Below, in pieces: positions 1 to 7,445 of a DNA stretch of 64,000 bases (position 1 is the stretch's first letter; each line of letters opens with the position of its first letter). The stretch is from Solirubrobacter sp963837485. Its GTDB lineage: Bacteria > Actinomycetota > Thermoleophilia > Solirubrobacterales > Solirubrobacteraceae. The DNA lies in NCBI GenBank assembly GCA_963837485.1, contig CAWINP010000014.1, forward strand, positions 186,001 to 250,000. The letters are read 5' to 3'. The notes under the pieces were generated by a model. It did not search any database and was not told the origin of the DNA. It worked only from the letters and a program-made list of their open reading frames with translations. Both the position numbers and the translations under genes were made by a program.

Positions 1-761
1 TCCCACGACACCGTCCACTGGTTGCCGGTGAGCATCCAGACGGCCGCGTCCTTCTTGACCGCGAGGCCCATCTTGAAGACGTCCTGGCCCCGGAACGCGG
101 TCAGGCGGCCGGGCCCGTTCTGAACCGGCAGCGTGTACTCCGGCTGGTCCCACGGCGTGCCGAGGCGCGTCGGCTTCGCGTGGTTGCTCTTGTCGTTGCC
201 GTCGTCGATATTGCCCGGCTGCCAGTAGAACGGCGCGAACGTCTGCGGCTTGTCGTTGCCCTTGGCGTCCTTCTGCGGGTCGATCGCGGCGTCCCACTTG
301 TTCGCCTCGCCGCTGTGCGGCTCGGCGACGATCTCGCCGTTCGGGTCGCCGCCATGGCGGTACTGCGCGCCGCGGTTGGAGCTCGCAAGGTTCTGGACCA
401 CGCCGAAGTACGCGCTCGTCCCGAGCTGCTTGCCGTCCTGCAGCCACGCCTCGCCGTCGAGCGTGACCCGCGGGCCCTTGGCGGTGACGGTGTTGCCGGC
501 GCCGGGAGACGCCGTCGAGGTCCCCTGGCCGGTCGGCACGCCGCCGGAGACGCCGAAGTCGCCGGGGCCGGCCGCCGGGGTCGGCTGAGTGTCGTCACGC
601 TGCAACAGCGCGCTGACGGCGCGGTTGCCGACCGTGCGCTGGAGCGCGATCACGCGCGCGGGACTGAGCGCGCCGAGCAGCGGCGTCAGCGGCGCGGCGG
701 GCGCGTAGGCGGCCGGGGCCGAGACTGGAGGACCGACCGCCGGCTCGTGCTCGTGTTCCAA
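1..761 (-). CDS. Tagged protein of unknown function (LQRxxGNxAV motif), 3' part missing
   Basis: The gene runs off the left edge; about 253 residues are visible. After a proline/alanine-rich stretch comes LQRTVGNRAVSALLQR (about residues 38-53). The LQRxxGNxAV pattern is, to my knowledge, common near the N-terminus of actinobacterial proteins linked to DUF4157 and extracellular contractile injection systems (eCIS). A Gly/Thr/Pro linker follows, then an unrecognised globular part rich in Trp, Tyr, Asn and Asp that includes FAPFYWQPGN and KKDAAVWMLTGNQW. The frame has a stop just upstream, so the TTG at 761 is the only usable start; no clear ribosome site is seen. A role as exported or injected cargo is inference. 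The same motif occurs in the gene at 20281-21690. Confidence 0.6.
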   Translation of the reverse strand, partial: MEHEHEPAVGPPVSAPAAYAPAAPLTPLLGALSPARVIALQRTVGNRAVSALLQRDDTQPTPAAGPGDFGVSGGVPTGQGTSTASPGAGNTVTAKGPRVTLDGEAWLQDGKQLGTSAYFGVVQNLASSNRGAQYRHGGDPNGEIVAEPHSGEANKWDAAIDPQKDAKGNDKPQTFAPFYWQPGNIDDGNDKSNHAKPTRLGTPWDQPEYTLPVQNGPGRLTAFRGQDVFKMGLAVKKDAAVWMLTGNQWTVSW

Positions 762-919
762 GTCGTGCGCAGCCTACAGCGCGATAGCTTGGCTGCATAA
801 CCGCCGTACAGCCAGTTACGACGCCGACCTCCGCCGTTCGGGCGCTCGTCTCGTGGGCGCTCGATGCCCGTTCCTGGAAGCGGATCGTCTACCTGACGAT
901 CGCGCTTCCGCTGGGGATC

Positions 920-2371
920 GTGTACTTCACCGTGATCGCCGCCGGCCTGTCGACCGGGCTTGGCGTGGCGATCATCACGTTCGGGCTGCCGGTGGTGATC
1001 ATGATCTGGATCTGGCGGCTGATGGCGCGGTTCGAGCGCTGGCTGGCTGGGCGGCTGCTGGGGATCGAGCTGCCGCCGCCGTACCGGCCGGCGGAGGGCG
1101 GGTGGTTCGGGCGGCTGCTGTCGCGGATCGGCGATCCGGCGACGTGGAAGGACCTCGCGTACCTGATCGTCCACCTGCCGCTCGGCATCGTGGACTTCAC
1201 GGCGGTCATGGTGCTGCTGGGGGTGCCGCTGTCGCTGGTCACCTCGCCGCTGATGTACTGGTCGGTGCCGGGCGGCGTGCAGCTCGGACTGCTGACGATC
1301 GACTCGGCGCCGGTCGCGTCCGCCGCGTTCGTGGCGGGGCTGATCCTGCTGCCGATCGCGGTCCGGGCGGTGTCGGTGTTCGCGTCCGTGCACGCGGGCT
1401 TCGCGCGCATGATGCTGACCGCGCCGACCGACCCCGAGGTCGCGACGCTGCGCTCCTCGCAGGCGCGCATCATCGCGGCGGCCGACGCCGAGCGGCGGCG
1501 GCTGGAGCGCGACCTGCACGACGGCGCGCAGCAGCGGCTGGTGGCGGTCGCGCTGCAGCTGCGGATGGCGCGCGACCGGCTGGCGCGCGGCGAGGACGCG
1601 CTGGAGCTGGTGACGACGGCGGGCGACGAGGCGAGGACGGCGATCGGCGAGCTGCGCGACCTCGCGCGCGGGATCCATCCGGCGGTGCTGACCGAGCGCG
1701 GGCTCGAGGCGGCCTTGCGGGACGTCGTGGCCCGGGCGCCGCTGCCCGTGGATCTCTTGGAGGCGCCTTCCGAGCGCTTCCCGTCGACGATCGAGGCGAC
1801 GGCGTATTTCGTCGTGTCCGAAGCGCTGGCCAACGTGGCCAAGTACGCGGGGGCGTCGCGCGCGTCGGTGCGGGTGTGGCGCGACGGGGACGCGCTGTCG
1901 GTGGAGGTGTGCGACGACGGACGCGGCGGCGCCGATCCGGCCCTGGGTTCGGGGCTGCGCGGGCTGCTGGATCGCGTGGGCGCGCTGAACGGGACGCTGA
2001 CGGTGCTCTCGCCGCCTGGCGAGGGCACGCGGATCGGGGCGTCGCTGCCCGCCGAGATCGTCAACGACGAACAGCCGGCGTCCGAGCGCGGGATCGTCTA
2101 CGACGAGCGCGCGGCGGCGATCATGCGGCTGCGCCGGCGGCGCGGGCTGCTCACGCACTGCGCGATCTTCGGCGTCGTGCAGATGGCGCTGATCATCGTC
2201 TGGGCGGTCTCCGGCTTCGGCTACTTCTGGCCGGGCTGGACGATCTTCGGCTGGGGCCTGATCCTCGCGCTGCACGCGTCGCTGGCGATCCTGCGCCAGC
2301 CGATCACCGAGCTCGCGGTGACGCGCGAGCAGGGCGCGGAGCTCGCGGTCACGCGCGAGCAGGGCGCCTGA
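920..2371 (+). CDS. Sensor histidine kinase with PF13796-like sensor and C-terminal 2TM domain
   Basis: Membrane sensor kinase. The N-terminal third has four hydrophobic segments with the PF13796-like pattern (LPLGIVYFTV, GLPVVIMIWIWRLMARFERW). The HisKA_3 dimerisation box RRRLERDLHDGAQQRL follows, with His expected to be phosphorylated, then a HATPase domain (EALANVAKYA, VCDDGRGG, GLRGLLDRV). The end resembles a 2TM domain (PF13239) with two helices, then a duplicated ELAVTREQGA tail. GTG at 920 is the first usable start, but the frame is open from 788 and reads sensibly as SWALDARSWKRIVYLTIALP before it. That stretch normally belongs to the family, and no ATG, GTG or TTG precedes it, so an unusual start or a small sequence error is likely. 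No response regulator is adjacent. Confidence 0.85.
   Translation: MYFTVIAAGLSTGLGVAIITFGLPVVIMIWIWRLMARFERWLAGRLLGIELPPPYRPAEGGWFGRLLSRIGDPATWKDLAYLIVHLPLGIVDFTAVMVLLGVPLSLVTSPLMYWSVPGGVQLGLLTIDSAPVASAAFVAGLILLPIAVRAVSVFASVHAGFARMMLTAPTDPEVATLRSSQARIIAAADAERRRLERDLHDGAQQRLVAVALQLRMARDRLARGEDALELVTTAGDEARTAIGELRDLARGIHPAVLTERGLEAALRDVVARAPLPVDLLEAPSERFPSTIEATAYFVVSEALANVAKYAGASRASVRVWRDGDALSVEVCDDGRGGADPALGSGLRGLLDRVGALNGTLTVLSPPGEGTRIGASLPAEIVNDEQPASERGIVYDERAAAIMRLRRRRGLLTHCAIFGVVQMALIIVWAVSGFGYFWPGWTIFGWGLILALHASLAILRQPITELAVTREQGAELAVTREQGA
2309..2368 (+). repeat. 30-bp tandem duplication at the kinase 3' end
   Basis: Two in-frame copies differing at two positions encode ELAVTREQGA twice, directly before the TGA stop. 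It looks like a recent slippage or duplication event. Confidence 0.85.
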
Positions 2372-2411
2372 GGCGACCCGGTCTCGCGCGGGGGCGCAGT
2401 ACTTGGCGCGA

Positions 2412-2582
2412 TCAGCGCTCGAGTTCCTGCGCGACGCGCGCGATCTGGCGCGCGACGTGGCGGCGGAGTTCGTCGCTCGGCTGCTCTTCAGCGGCGAGCG
2501 CGTCCGCGAGCGTGCGGATCACCCACAGTGGGGTCCGCAGCGGCTCTTCGATGTTCCCGACGGGTGGCCAGGCGTGCGTCAT
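2412..2582 (-). CDS. Small hypothetical protein, 56 aa
   Basis: Reading starts MTHAWPPVGNIEEPLRTPLW and ends in a helical ARQIARVAQELER. Third codon positions are almost all G or C, and the gene lies 42 bp downstream of hmgA on the same strand, so it could be the last gene of that unit. A GTG directly before the ATG would be an alternative start. A 71-codon frame on the other strand (2403-2618) has similar base usage, so the choice of strand is not certain. I recognise no family. Confidence 0.4.
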   Translation of the reverse strand: MTHAWPPVGNIEEPLRTPLWVIRTLADALAAEEQPSDELRRHVARQIARVAQELER

Positions 2583-2624
2583 CACGGCCCCGTCATCGGC
2601 CGCGGGCGCGCGAACTAAACCCCG

Positions 2625-3818
2625 TTATGCCGGATTTCCGCTTGTTGCGGGCTCCTCGTACCAGGAGAACGCGTAGCTGGGCTCGTCGAGGTCGCGCGCG
2701 AGCGTCGTCAGGCGCAGCGGGCGGAACGTGTCGCACATCACCGCCAGCTCGTTCGTGGACTTCATCCCGAGCGTCTTCTCGACCGTGCCCGGCTGCGGCC
2801 CGTGCGGCAGGCCGGAGGGGTGCAGCGTGATGCAGCCGACGTCGACGCCCTTGCGTGCGGCGTAGTCACCGTCGACGTAGTACATGACCTCCTCGCTCTG
2901 CACGTTCGAGTGGTGGTACGGCAGCACGATCGCCTGCTCGTCCCAGTCGAGCATGCGCGGGCAGAACGAGCAGATCACGAAATTGGGACCCTGGAACGTC
3001 TGGTGCGCGGGCGGCGGCTGGTGCAGGCGGCCGGCCTTGGGCTCGAAATCGTGGATGTTGAACGTGTAGGGGTAGACGTAGCCGTCCCAGCCGACGACGT
3101 CGAGCGGGTGGTAGTCGAGCACGTAGTCCTGGTAGCCGCCGCGGACCCGGACCTTGACCTCGTGCACGCCGCGGTCGCGCTGGGTGACGAGCTCCCGCGG
3201 CGGGTGGAAATCGCGCTGACTGAACGGCGCGTGCTCGAGCAGCTGGCCGTACCGGTTGCGGTAGCGGTTGGGCGTCTCGATCTCCCCCGGCGTGTAGAAG
3301 GTCAGCCAGCGCTGGGGCGTGTCGAACCGGAAGCGGTACGTGGTGCCGCGAGGGATGACCACGTAGTCGTGCTTGGCGTACGGCAACGAGCCGAAGATCG
3401 TCTCCACGACGCCCTCGCCCTCGTGGACGAAGATCACCTCGTCGCCCTCGCCGTCGCGGAAGAAGTACTCCGCCTCGCGCTCGGGGACGCAGATCCCGAG
3501 CTCGACGTCGTGGTTGTACTGGAGTACGCGCCGGCCGAGCACCGCGTCGCCCATCGGCTCCAGCCCGCGCGTGTCGGTCAGCCGGTGGACGTGCGTGTCG
3601 GGCACCCACTCCTCGAGCGCGATCGGCTCGAACTCGCCGACGTCCTTGATCCGGCAGGGCGACCACAGGTGGTAGAGGATCGACTCGTTCCCCGAGAAGC
3701 CCTCGAAGCCCATCACCTCCTCCACCAGCAGCGGCGCCTTGCCGTTCGCGGAAGAGTCCGGGTCGCGGAACTGGACGTGCCGCTTGGCCGGGACGCGGCC
3801 CAGGCTGTGGTAGCGCAT
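2625..3818 (-). CDS. hmgA: Homogentisate 1,2-dioxygenase
   Basis: Opens the aromatic ring of homogentisate to maleylacetoacetate in cytosolic tyrosine/phenylalanine breakdown. 397 residues of a double cupin. The iron ligands can be placed: His303 and Glu309 in HSNVQSE, which has the same H-x5-E spacing as the human enzyme (His335, Glu341), and His339 in LPHGPQPG. The start at 3818 is fixed by a perfect AGGAGG Shine-Dalgarno 7 nt upstream; longer readings of the frame lack one. It lies 10 bp downstream of the hydroxyphenylpyruvate dioxygenase gene on the same strand, so the two consecutive enzymes are surely co-transcribed. Maleylacetoacetate isomerase and fumarylacetoacetase are not in the window. 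Confidence 0.92.
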   Translation of the reverse strand: MRYHSLGRVPAKRHVQFRDPDSSANGKAPLLVEEVMGFEGFSGNESILYHLWSPCRIKDVGEFEPIALEEWVPDTHVHRLTDTRGLEPMGDAVLGRRVLQYNHDVELGICVPEREAEYFFRDGEGDEVIFVHEGEGVVETIFGSLPYAKHDYVVIPRGTTYRFRFDTPQRWLTFYTPGEIETPNRYRNRYGQLLEHAPFSQRDFHPPRELVTQRDRGVHEVKVRVRGGYQDYVLDYHPLDVVGWDGYVYPYTFNIHDFEPKAGRLHQPPPAHQTFQGPNFVICSFCPRMLDWDEQAIVLPYHHSNVQSEEVMYYVDGDYAARKGVDVGCITLHPSGLPHGPQPGTVEKTLGMKSTNELAVMCDTFRPLRLTTLARDLDEPSYAFSWYEEPATSGNPA

Positions 3819-3828
3819 GTCTTGCCTC

Positions 3829-4953
3829 CTAGAGGTTTCCGCGCAGCTCCTGCTCGCGCTCGATCGCCTCGAACAGGGCCTTGAAGTTCCCGTCGCCGAA
3901 GCCGCGCGCACCGTGGCGCTCGATCACCTCGAGGAAGACGGTCGGGCGGTCGCCGGTCGGCTTCGTGAAGATCTGCAGCAGGTAGCCCTCGTCGTCGCGG
4001 TCGACGAGGATGCCGAGGCGGCGCAGGTCCTCCATGTCCTCCTCGATCTCGCCGACGCGCCCGGGCGCCTCCTCGTAATACGCGTCCGGCGTGCGCAGGA
4101 ACTCGATCCCGCGCGCCTTCAGCGACTCGACGGTCTTCACGATGTCGCGCGTGGCGACCGCGATGTGCTGCGCGCCGGGGCCCCCGTAGAACTCCAGGTA
4201 CTCGTCGATCTGCGACTTGCGCTTGCCCTCGGCGGGCTCGTTGAGCGGGAACTTCACGCGGCCGTTGCCGTCTGAGACCACCTTCGACATCAGCGCGGAG
4301 TACTCGGTCGAGATGTCCTCGTCGGAGAAGTGCAGCATCTCGCGCATCCCGAAGACGTCCTCGTAGTACTTGACCCAGCGGTCCATCGCGCCGAGCTCGA
4401 CGTTGCCGACGATGTGGTCGATCGCCAGCAGGCCGGCGTCGCCGTTCGCCGGCGCGATGTCCTTGGGCGCGAAGCCGGGCAGGAACGCGCCTTTGTAGTC
4501 GCCGCGCTCGACGAACGTGTGCAGCGTCTCCCCGTAGGTCCTGATCGTGGCCAGCTTCACCGTGCCGTGCTCGTCGCTGAGCTCGTAAGGCTCACGGACG
4601 CCCTCCGCGCCGCGCGCGGTCGCCTCCCGATAGGCGTGCTCGGCGTCCGGCACCGACAGCCCGATGACCTTCACCCCGTCGCCGTGCCGGGCCACGTGGC
4701 GGCCGATCTCGTGGTCGGGCGTGAGCGAGCCCGTCAGCACGATCCGGATCCGCCCCTGCTGGAGCACGTGCGACGCGCGGTCGCGCACCCCCGTCTCCAG
4801 CCCCGCGTAGGCGACCTCCGTGAACCCGAGCGCCTGGATCCAGAAGAACGCCGACTGCTGGGCGTTGCCGACGTAGAACTCCACGTGATCGATGCCGTGG
4901 AGCGGCATGAAGTCCTTGGTGCTCTGAGGCGCGGCGACTGGCTGGGTGCTCAT
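3829..4953 (-). CDS. hppD: 4-hydroxyphenylpyruvate dioxygenase
   Basis: Converts 4-hydroxyphenylpyruvate to homogentisate, the substrate of the next gene. 374 residues, the usual length, with two VOC-type halves. The facial triad is visible: His180 (AIDHIVGNV), His263 (AQHIAVAT) and Glu342 (VFLEVIERHG). The start at 4953 (MSTQPVAAPQ) suits the family; an upstream in-frame extension would run into the operator region. It is divergent from an Lrp-type regulator whose gene begins 75 bp away, with an inverted repeat between them, so control by that regulator is likely. Confidence 0.94.
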   Translation of the reverse strand: MSTQPVAAPQSTKDFMPLHGIDHVEFYVGNAQQSAFFWIQALGFTEVAYAGLETGVRDRASHVLQQGRIRIVLTGSLTPDHEIGRHVARHGDGVKVIGLSVPDAEHAYREATARGAEGVREPYELSDEHGTVKLATIRTYGETLHTFVERGDYKGAFLPGFAPKDIAPANGDAGLLAIDHIVGNVELGAMDRWVKYYEDVFGMREMLHFSDEDISTEYSALMSKVVSDGNGRVKFPLNEPAEGKRKSQIDEYLEFYGGPGAQHIAVATRDIVKTVESLKARGIEFLRTPDAYYEEAPGRVGEIEEDMEDLRRLGILVDRDDEGYLLQIFTKPTGDRPTVFLEVIERHGARGFGDGNFKALFEAIEREQELRGNL

Positions 4954-4995
4954 GCGCTTAATGGTTGCGCCGTCGGCTGCGATCAGACAACAGCG

Positions 4996-5019
4996 AATTG
5001 TTGCAAAACTGTAACAATT
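4996..5019. promoter_or_regulatory. Candidate Lrp operator between hppD and its regulator
   Basis: AATTGTT (4996-5002) and AACAATT (5013-5019) form a perfect inverted repeat with a 10-bp spacer, in an AT-rich island of an otherwise very GC-rich window. It sits 9 bp from the regulator's ATG and 43 bp from the hppD start. That placement suits autoregulation and control of the catabolic genes. Confidence 0.6.
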
Positions 5020-5028
5020 CACGCGCGA

Positions 5029-5469
5029 ATGGATGACATCGACCGGCAGATCGTTGCGGCGCTCCGCGAGGATGCGCGGCGCTCATTCCAGAGCATCGGG
5101 CTGCGAGTGTCGCTGTCGGCGCCGGCGGTCAAGCGACGCGTCGACCGGCTCGAGGCCGACGGCGTGATCCGCGGCTACTCGGCCCGCGTGGACCCCGGGC
5201 GGTTCGGATGGGGCACGCACGCGCACGTGGAGCTCTACTGCGAGGGGCGGATGGCGGCGCACGAGGTGCGCGAGGCCGTCGAGCGGCACCCGGAGGTCGA
5301 GGCGGCATACACGGTCGCGGGCGAGGCGAGCGCGATCCTTCACGTGCGCGCGCGCGACACCGCGCACCTGGAGGAGACGCTGGAGCGAATCCGCGACCAC
5401 CCGGGGATCACGCGCACCCAGACCCAGATCGTGTTGTCGACGCTGTTTGAGCGCCCGTTCGAGGAGTAG
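5029..5469 (+). CDS. Lrp/AsnC family regulator of the homogentisate genes
   Basis: 146 residues. The N-terminal winged helix-turn-helix begins MDDIDRQIVAALREDARRSF and has a recognition helix in SAPAVKRRVDRLEADGVIRGY. The RAM effector domain follows (AHVELYC, EAAYTVAGEASAILHVRARD). Proteins of this family form octamers and respond to amino acids or related metabolites. The divergent position next to hppD-hmgA, with a palindrome in between, points to a local role sensing tyrosine or an intermediate; the ligand is inference. Confidence 0.85.
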   Translation: MDDIDRQIVAALREDARRSFQSIGLRVSLSAPAVKRRVDRLEADGVIRGYSARVDPGRFGWGTHAHVELYCEGRMAAHEVREAVERHPEVEAAYTVAGEASAILHVRARDTAHLEETLERIRDHPGITRTQTQIVLSTLFERPFEE

Positions 5470-5629
5470 TGGCGGCGCGGTGCGCCGCGTCGTGGCGTGG
5501 CGCGGCGCGGCGCGGGGTCGGCGGCGGCGTCGCGCGGCGCGGGGTCGGCGGTGGCGGCGCGCGGGGCGGCGTGCGGCGGCGTCGCGTGGCGCCGGCTCGC
5601 GGCGCAGGGTGGGCGCCGGCGTCGCGGGG

Positions 5630-6650
5630 CGGCGCTGCGGGCTTGGCGAACGGCGGCAGGTAAGGGGTGCGCGGGGGCGGAGCGGGCCGCGGGCTCGCGC
5701 TCGGCGTGGTGCGCGGTTCCGCGGGGCGGCGCGGCGGGCTTGGCGAACGGCGGCAGGTAAGGGGTGCGCAGGAGCGGAGCGGGGCCGCGGGCTCGCGCTC
5801 GGCGTCGCGGCGCGGCGCGGGGCAGCGCGGCGGGGCGACCGCGGCAGGTAAGGGGTGCGCGACGGCGGAGCGGGGCGGTGGGCTCGCGCTCGGCTTGGCG
5901 CAGCGGGTTCGCGGGGGCGGTGTGGGCGGCGGCGCGGCGGTCACGGCGCGGCGCGGCGCGGCGGGCGAACACCGGCAGGTAAAGGGTGCGCGGGGCGGAG
6001 CGGGGCGGGGCTCGCGCTCGGTTTGGCGCTCGGGTTCGCGGCGCGGGGTGGGCGGCAGCGTCGCGCGGGGCGGCGCGGGCCGGCGCGCCGGGGCTTGGCG
6101 AACGGCGGCAGTAAGGGTGCGCAGGGGCGGCGCGGCGCGGGCTCGCGCTCGGCGTGGTGCGCGGTTCCGCGGGGCGGCGCGCCGGGGCTTGGCGAACGGC
6201 GGCAGTAAGGGGTGCGCAGGGGCGGCGCGGCGCGGGCTCGCGCTCGGCGTGGTGCGCGGTTCCGCGGGGCGGCGCGGCGGGCTTGGCGAACGGCGGCAGT
6301 AAGGGTGCGCAGGAGCGGAGCGGGCGGCGGGCTCGCGCTCGGCGTGGTGCGCGGGGCGGCGCGGCGGGCTTGGCGAACGGCGGCAGTAAGGGGTGCGCAG
6401 GGCGGCGCGGCGCGGGGCTCGCGCTCGGCGTGGTGCGCGGGGCGGCGCGGCGGGCTTGGCGAACGGCGGCAGTAAGGGGTGCGCAGGGCGGCGCGGCGCG
6501 GGGCTCGCGCTCGGCGTGGTGCGCGGGGCGGCGCGGCGGGCTTGGCGAACGGCGGCAGTAAGGGGTGCGCAGGGCGGCGCGGGCGGCGGGCTCGCGCTCG
6601 GCGTCGCGGCGCGGCGCGGCGGGGCGAACCGCGGCAGGACGGCGCGCGCG
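5630..6650. repeat. Tandem array of about 11 GC-rich units, main period 86 bp
   Basis: The block GGCGAACGGCGGCAG followed by GTAAGG or TAAGG recurs at about 5647, 5743, 6097, 6192, 6285, 6372, 6459 and 6544, with diverged copies near 5835, 5965 and 6622. The last units are exactly 86 bp apart and nearly identical; earlier ones vary from 85 to over 100 bp. Between blocks lies low-complexity GCGGCGCGG and a shared CTCGCGCTCGGCGTGG. Every reading frame through it is arginine/alanine-rich, with no convincing start or domain, so I treat it as non-coding. The flanking 5470-5629 is similar low-complexity DNA. Related single copies lie at 6850-6880, 63601-63624 and 63817-63842. Confidence 0.8.
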
Positions 6651-6696
6651 GGCCCGAGCGGGGGCGGCGGCTCGGGCGTGAGTGGCGGCGCGCCAA

Positions 6697-6802
6697 AACG
6701 ATCACGGTCGTGAGGGGGGTGACGCACGTTTGTGTCCTACAGGCGAACAAACGTGGGGCACCCCCTTTGTGCGGAGCGCGGTCGTGGGCGGATGTGATCG
6801 TT
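6697..6802. repeat. Nested palindrome / long hairpin
   Basis: Outer arms AACGATCAC (6697-6705) and GTGATCGTT (6794-6802) are perfect inverted repeats. Inside, GGGGGTGACGCACGTTTGT (6715-6733) pairs with ACAAACGTGGGGCACCCCC (6747-6765) at 16 of 19 positions around a 13-nt loop. No gene overlaps it. It lies between the end of the 86-bp array and an inverted copy of the array's core block, the same arrangement as near 63.7 kb. Confidence 0.75.
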
Positions 6803-6849
6803 AGGCGCGACGAGGCGATCGTTTGTGACTCTCGGTCGGCTCGCTCGCC

Positions 6850-6880
6850 TCCCTTACTGGCGCCGTTGGCCGAGCCCGCC
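6850..6880 (-). repeat. Inverted single copy of the array core block
   Basis: On the minus strand this reads GGCTCGGCCAACGGCGCCAG followed by TAAGGGAG, matching the array core GGCGAACGGCGGCAGTAAGG with a few changes. It faces the array across the hairpin. Confidence 0.65.
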
Positions 6881-6967
6881 CAGGCGGCCTCGCGGAGGCG
6901 GAGAGGCGGGCCGCGGCGCCCGCGGCGGCCGAAAGGACCGCGCCGCGAATCGTGTCCGAACCCTTGC

Positions 6968-7345
6968 CGGAACGCGCGCGGACCGCGCGCGGACCGCGCG
7001 GCGTCCGCGCCGGATCGCGGCGCGGATCGCGCCGAAAGCGCGCGGACTGCGCGGCGTCCGCGCCGGATCGCGGCGCGGATCGTGCCGGAACGCGCGCGGA
7101 CTGCGCCGGATCGCGGCGCGGATCGTGCCGGAACGCGCGCACCGCGCGCGTTCGCGCCGGATCGCGGCGCGGATCGCGCCGGAACGCGCGCGGACCGGGC
7201 GGCGTCCGCGCCGGATCGTGGCGCGGATCGTGCCGGAACGCGCGCGGACCGGGCGGCGTCGGCGCCGGATCGTGGCGCGGAACGCGCGCGGACTGGGCGG
7301 CGTTCGCGCCGGATCACGGCGCGGATCGCGCTGAAAGCGCGCGAG
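6968..7345. repeat. 54-bp minisatellite, 7-8 copies
   Basis: Units built on GGAACGCGCGCGGACCG, GGCGTCCGCGCCGGATCG and GGCGCGGATCGTGCC repeat with a basic 54-bp period; some copies are shortened or diverged. Fifty-four is a multiple of three, so frames stay open for several hundred bases, but their translations are simple Arg/Ala/Gly repeats without a domain or ribosome site. No gene is supported between 5470 and 7445. Confidence 0.75.
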
Positions 7346-7431
7346 CCTCGCCCGAGTCGCTTATCACGAGCCTACAAAAGAGAACGCGTAATCTTTGGGA
7401 AGAACCCGAAGATGCCCGTGCGTCTTGCGGG

Positions 7432-7437
7432 TAGCCT
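7432..7437 (+). promoter_or_regulatory. -10 box of a leaderless promoter
   Basis: TAGCCT ends 8 nt before the desaturase ATG, so transcription should begin at or next to the start codon. Confidence 0.45.
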
Positions 7438-7445
7438 CCATCCGC

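Noticed and set aside
2403..2618. 71-codon plus-strand gene
   Set aside because: Competes with the minus-strand 56-codon frame, which lies in the same direction as the hmgA unit; kept only as an alternative.
853..2676. 607-codon frame over the sensor kinase
   Set aside because: Alternate frame of the kinase gene; Arg/Ala-rich with no domain.
5630..6650. CRISPR-like array
   Set aside because: Whole 86-bp units repeat, spacers are not unique, unit lengths vary and no cas genes are nearby.
5470..7445. Long open frames of 100-450 codons on both strands
   Set aside because: They translate into Arg/Ala/Pro simple repeats, overlap each other in all frames, and result from the near absence of AT-rich stop codons in this DNA.
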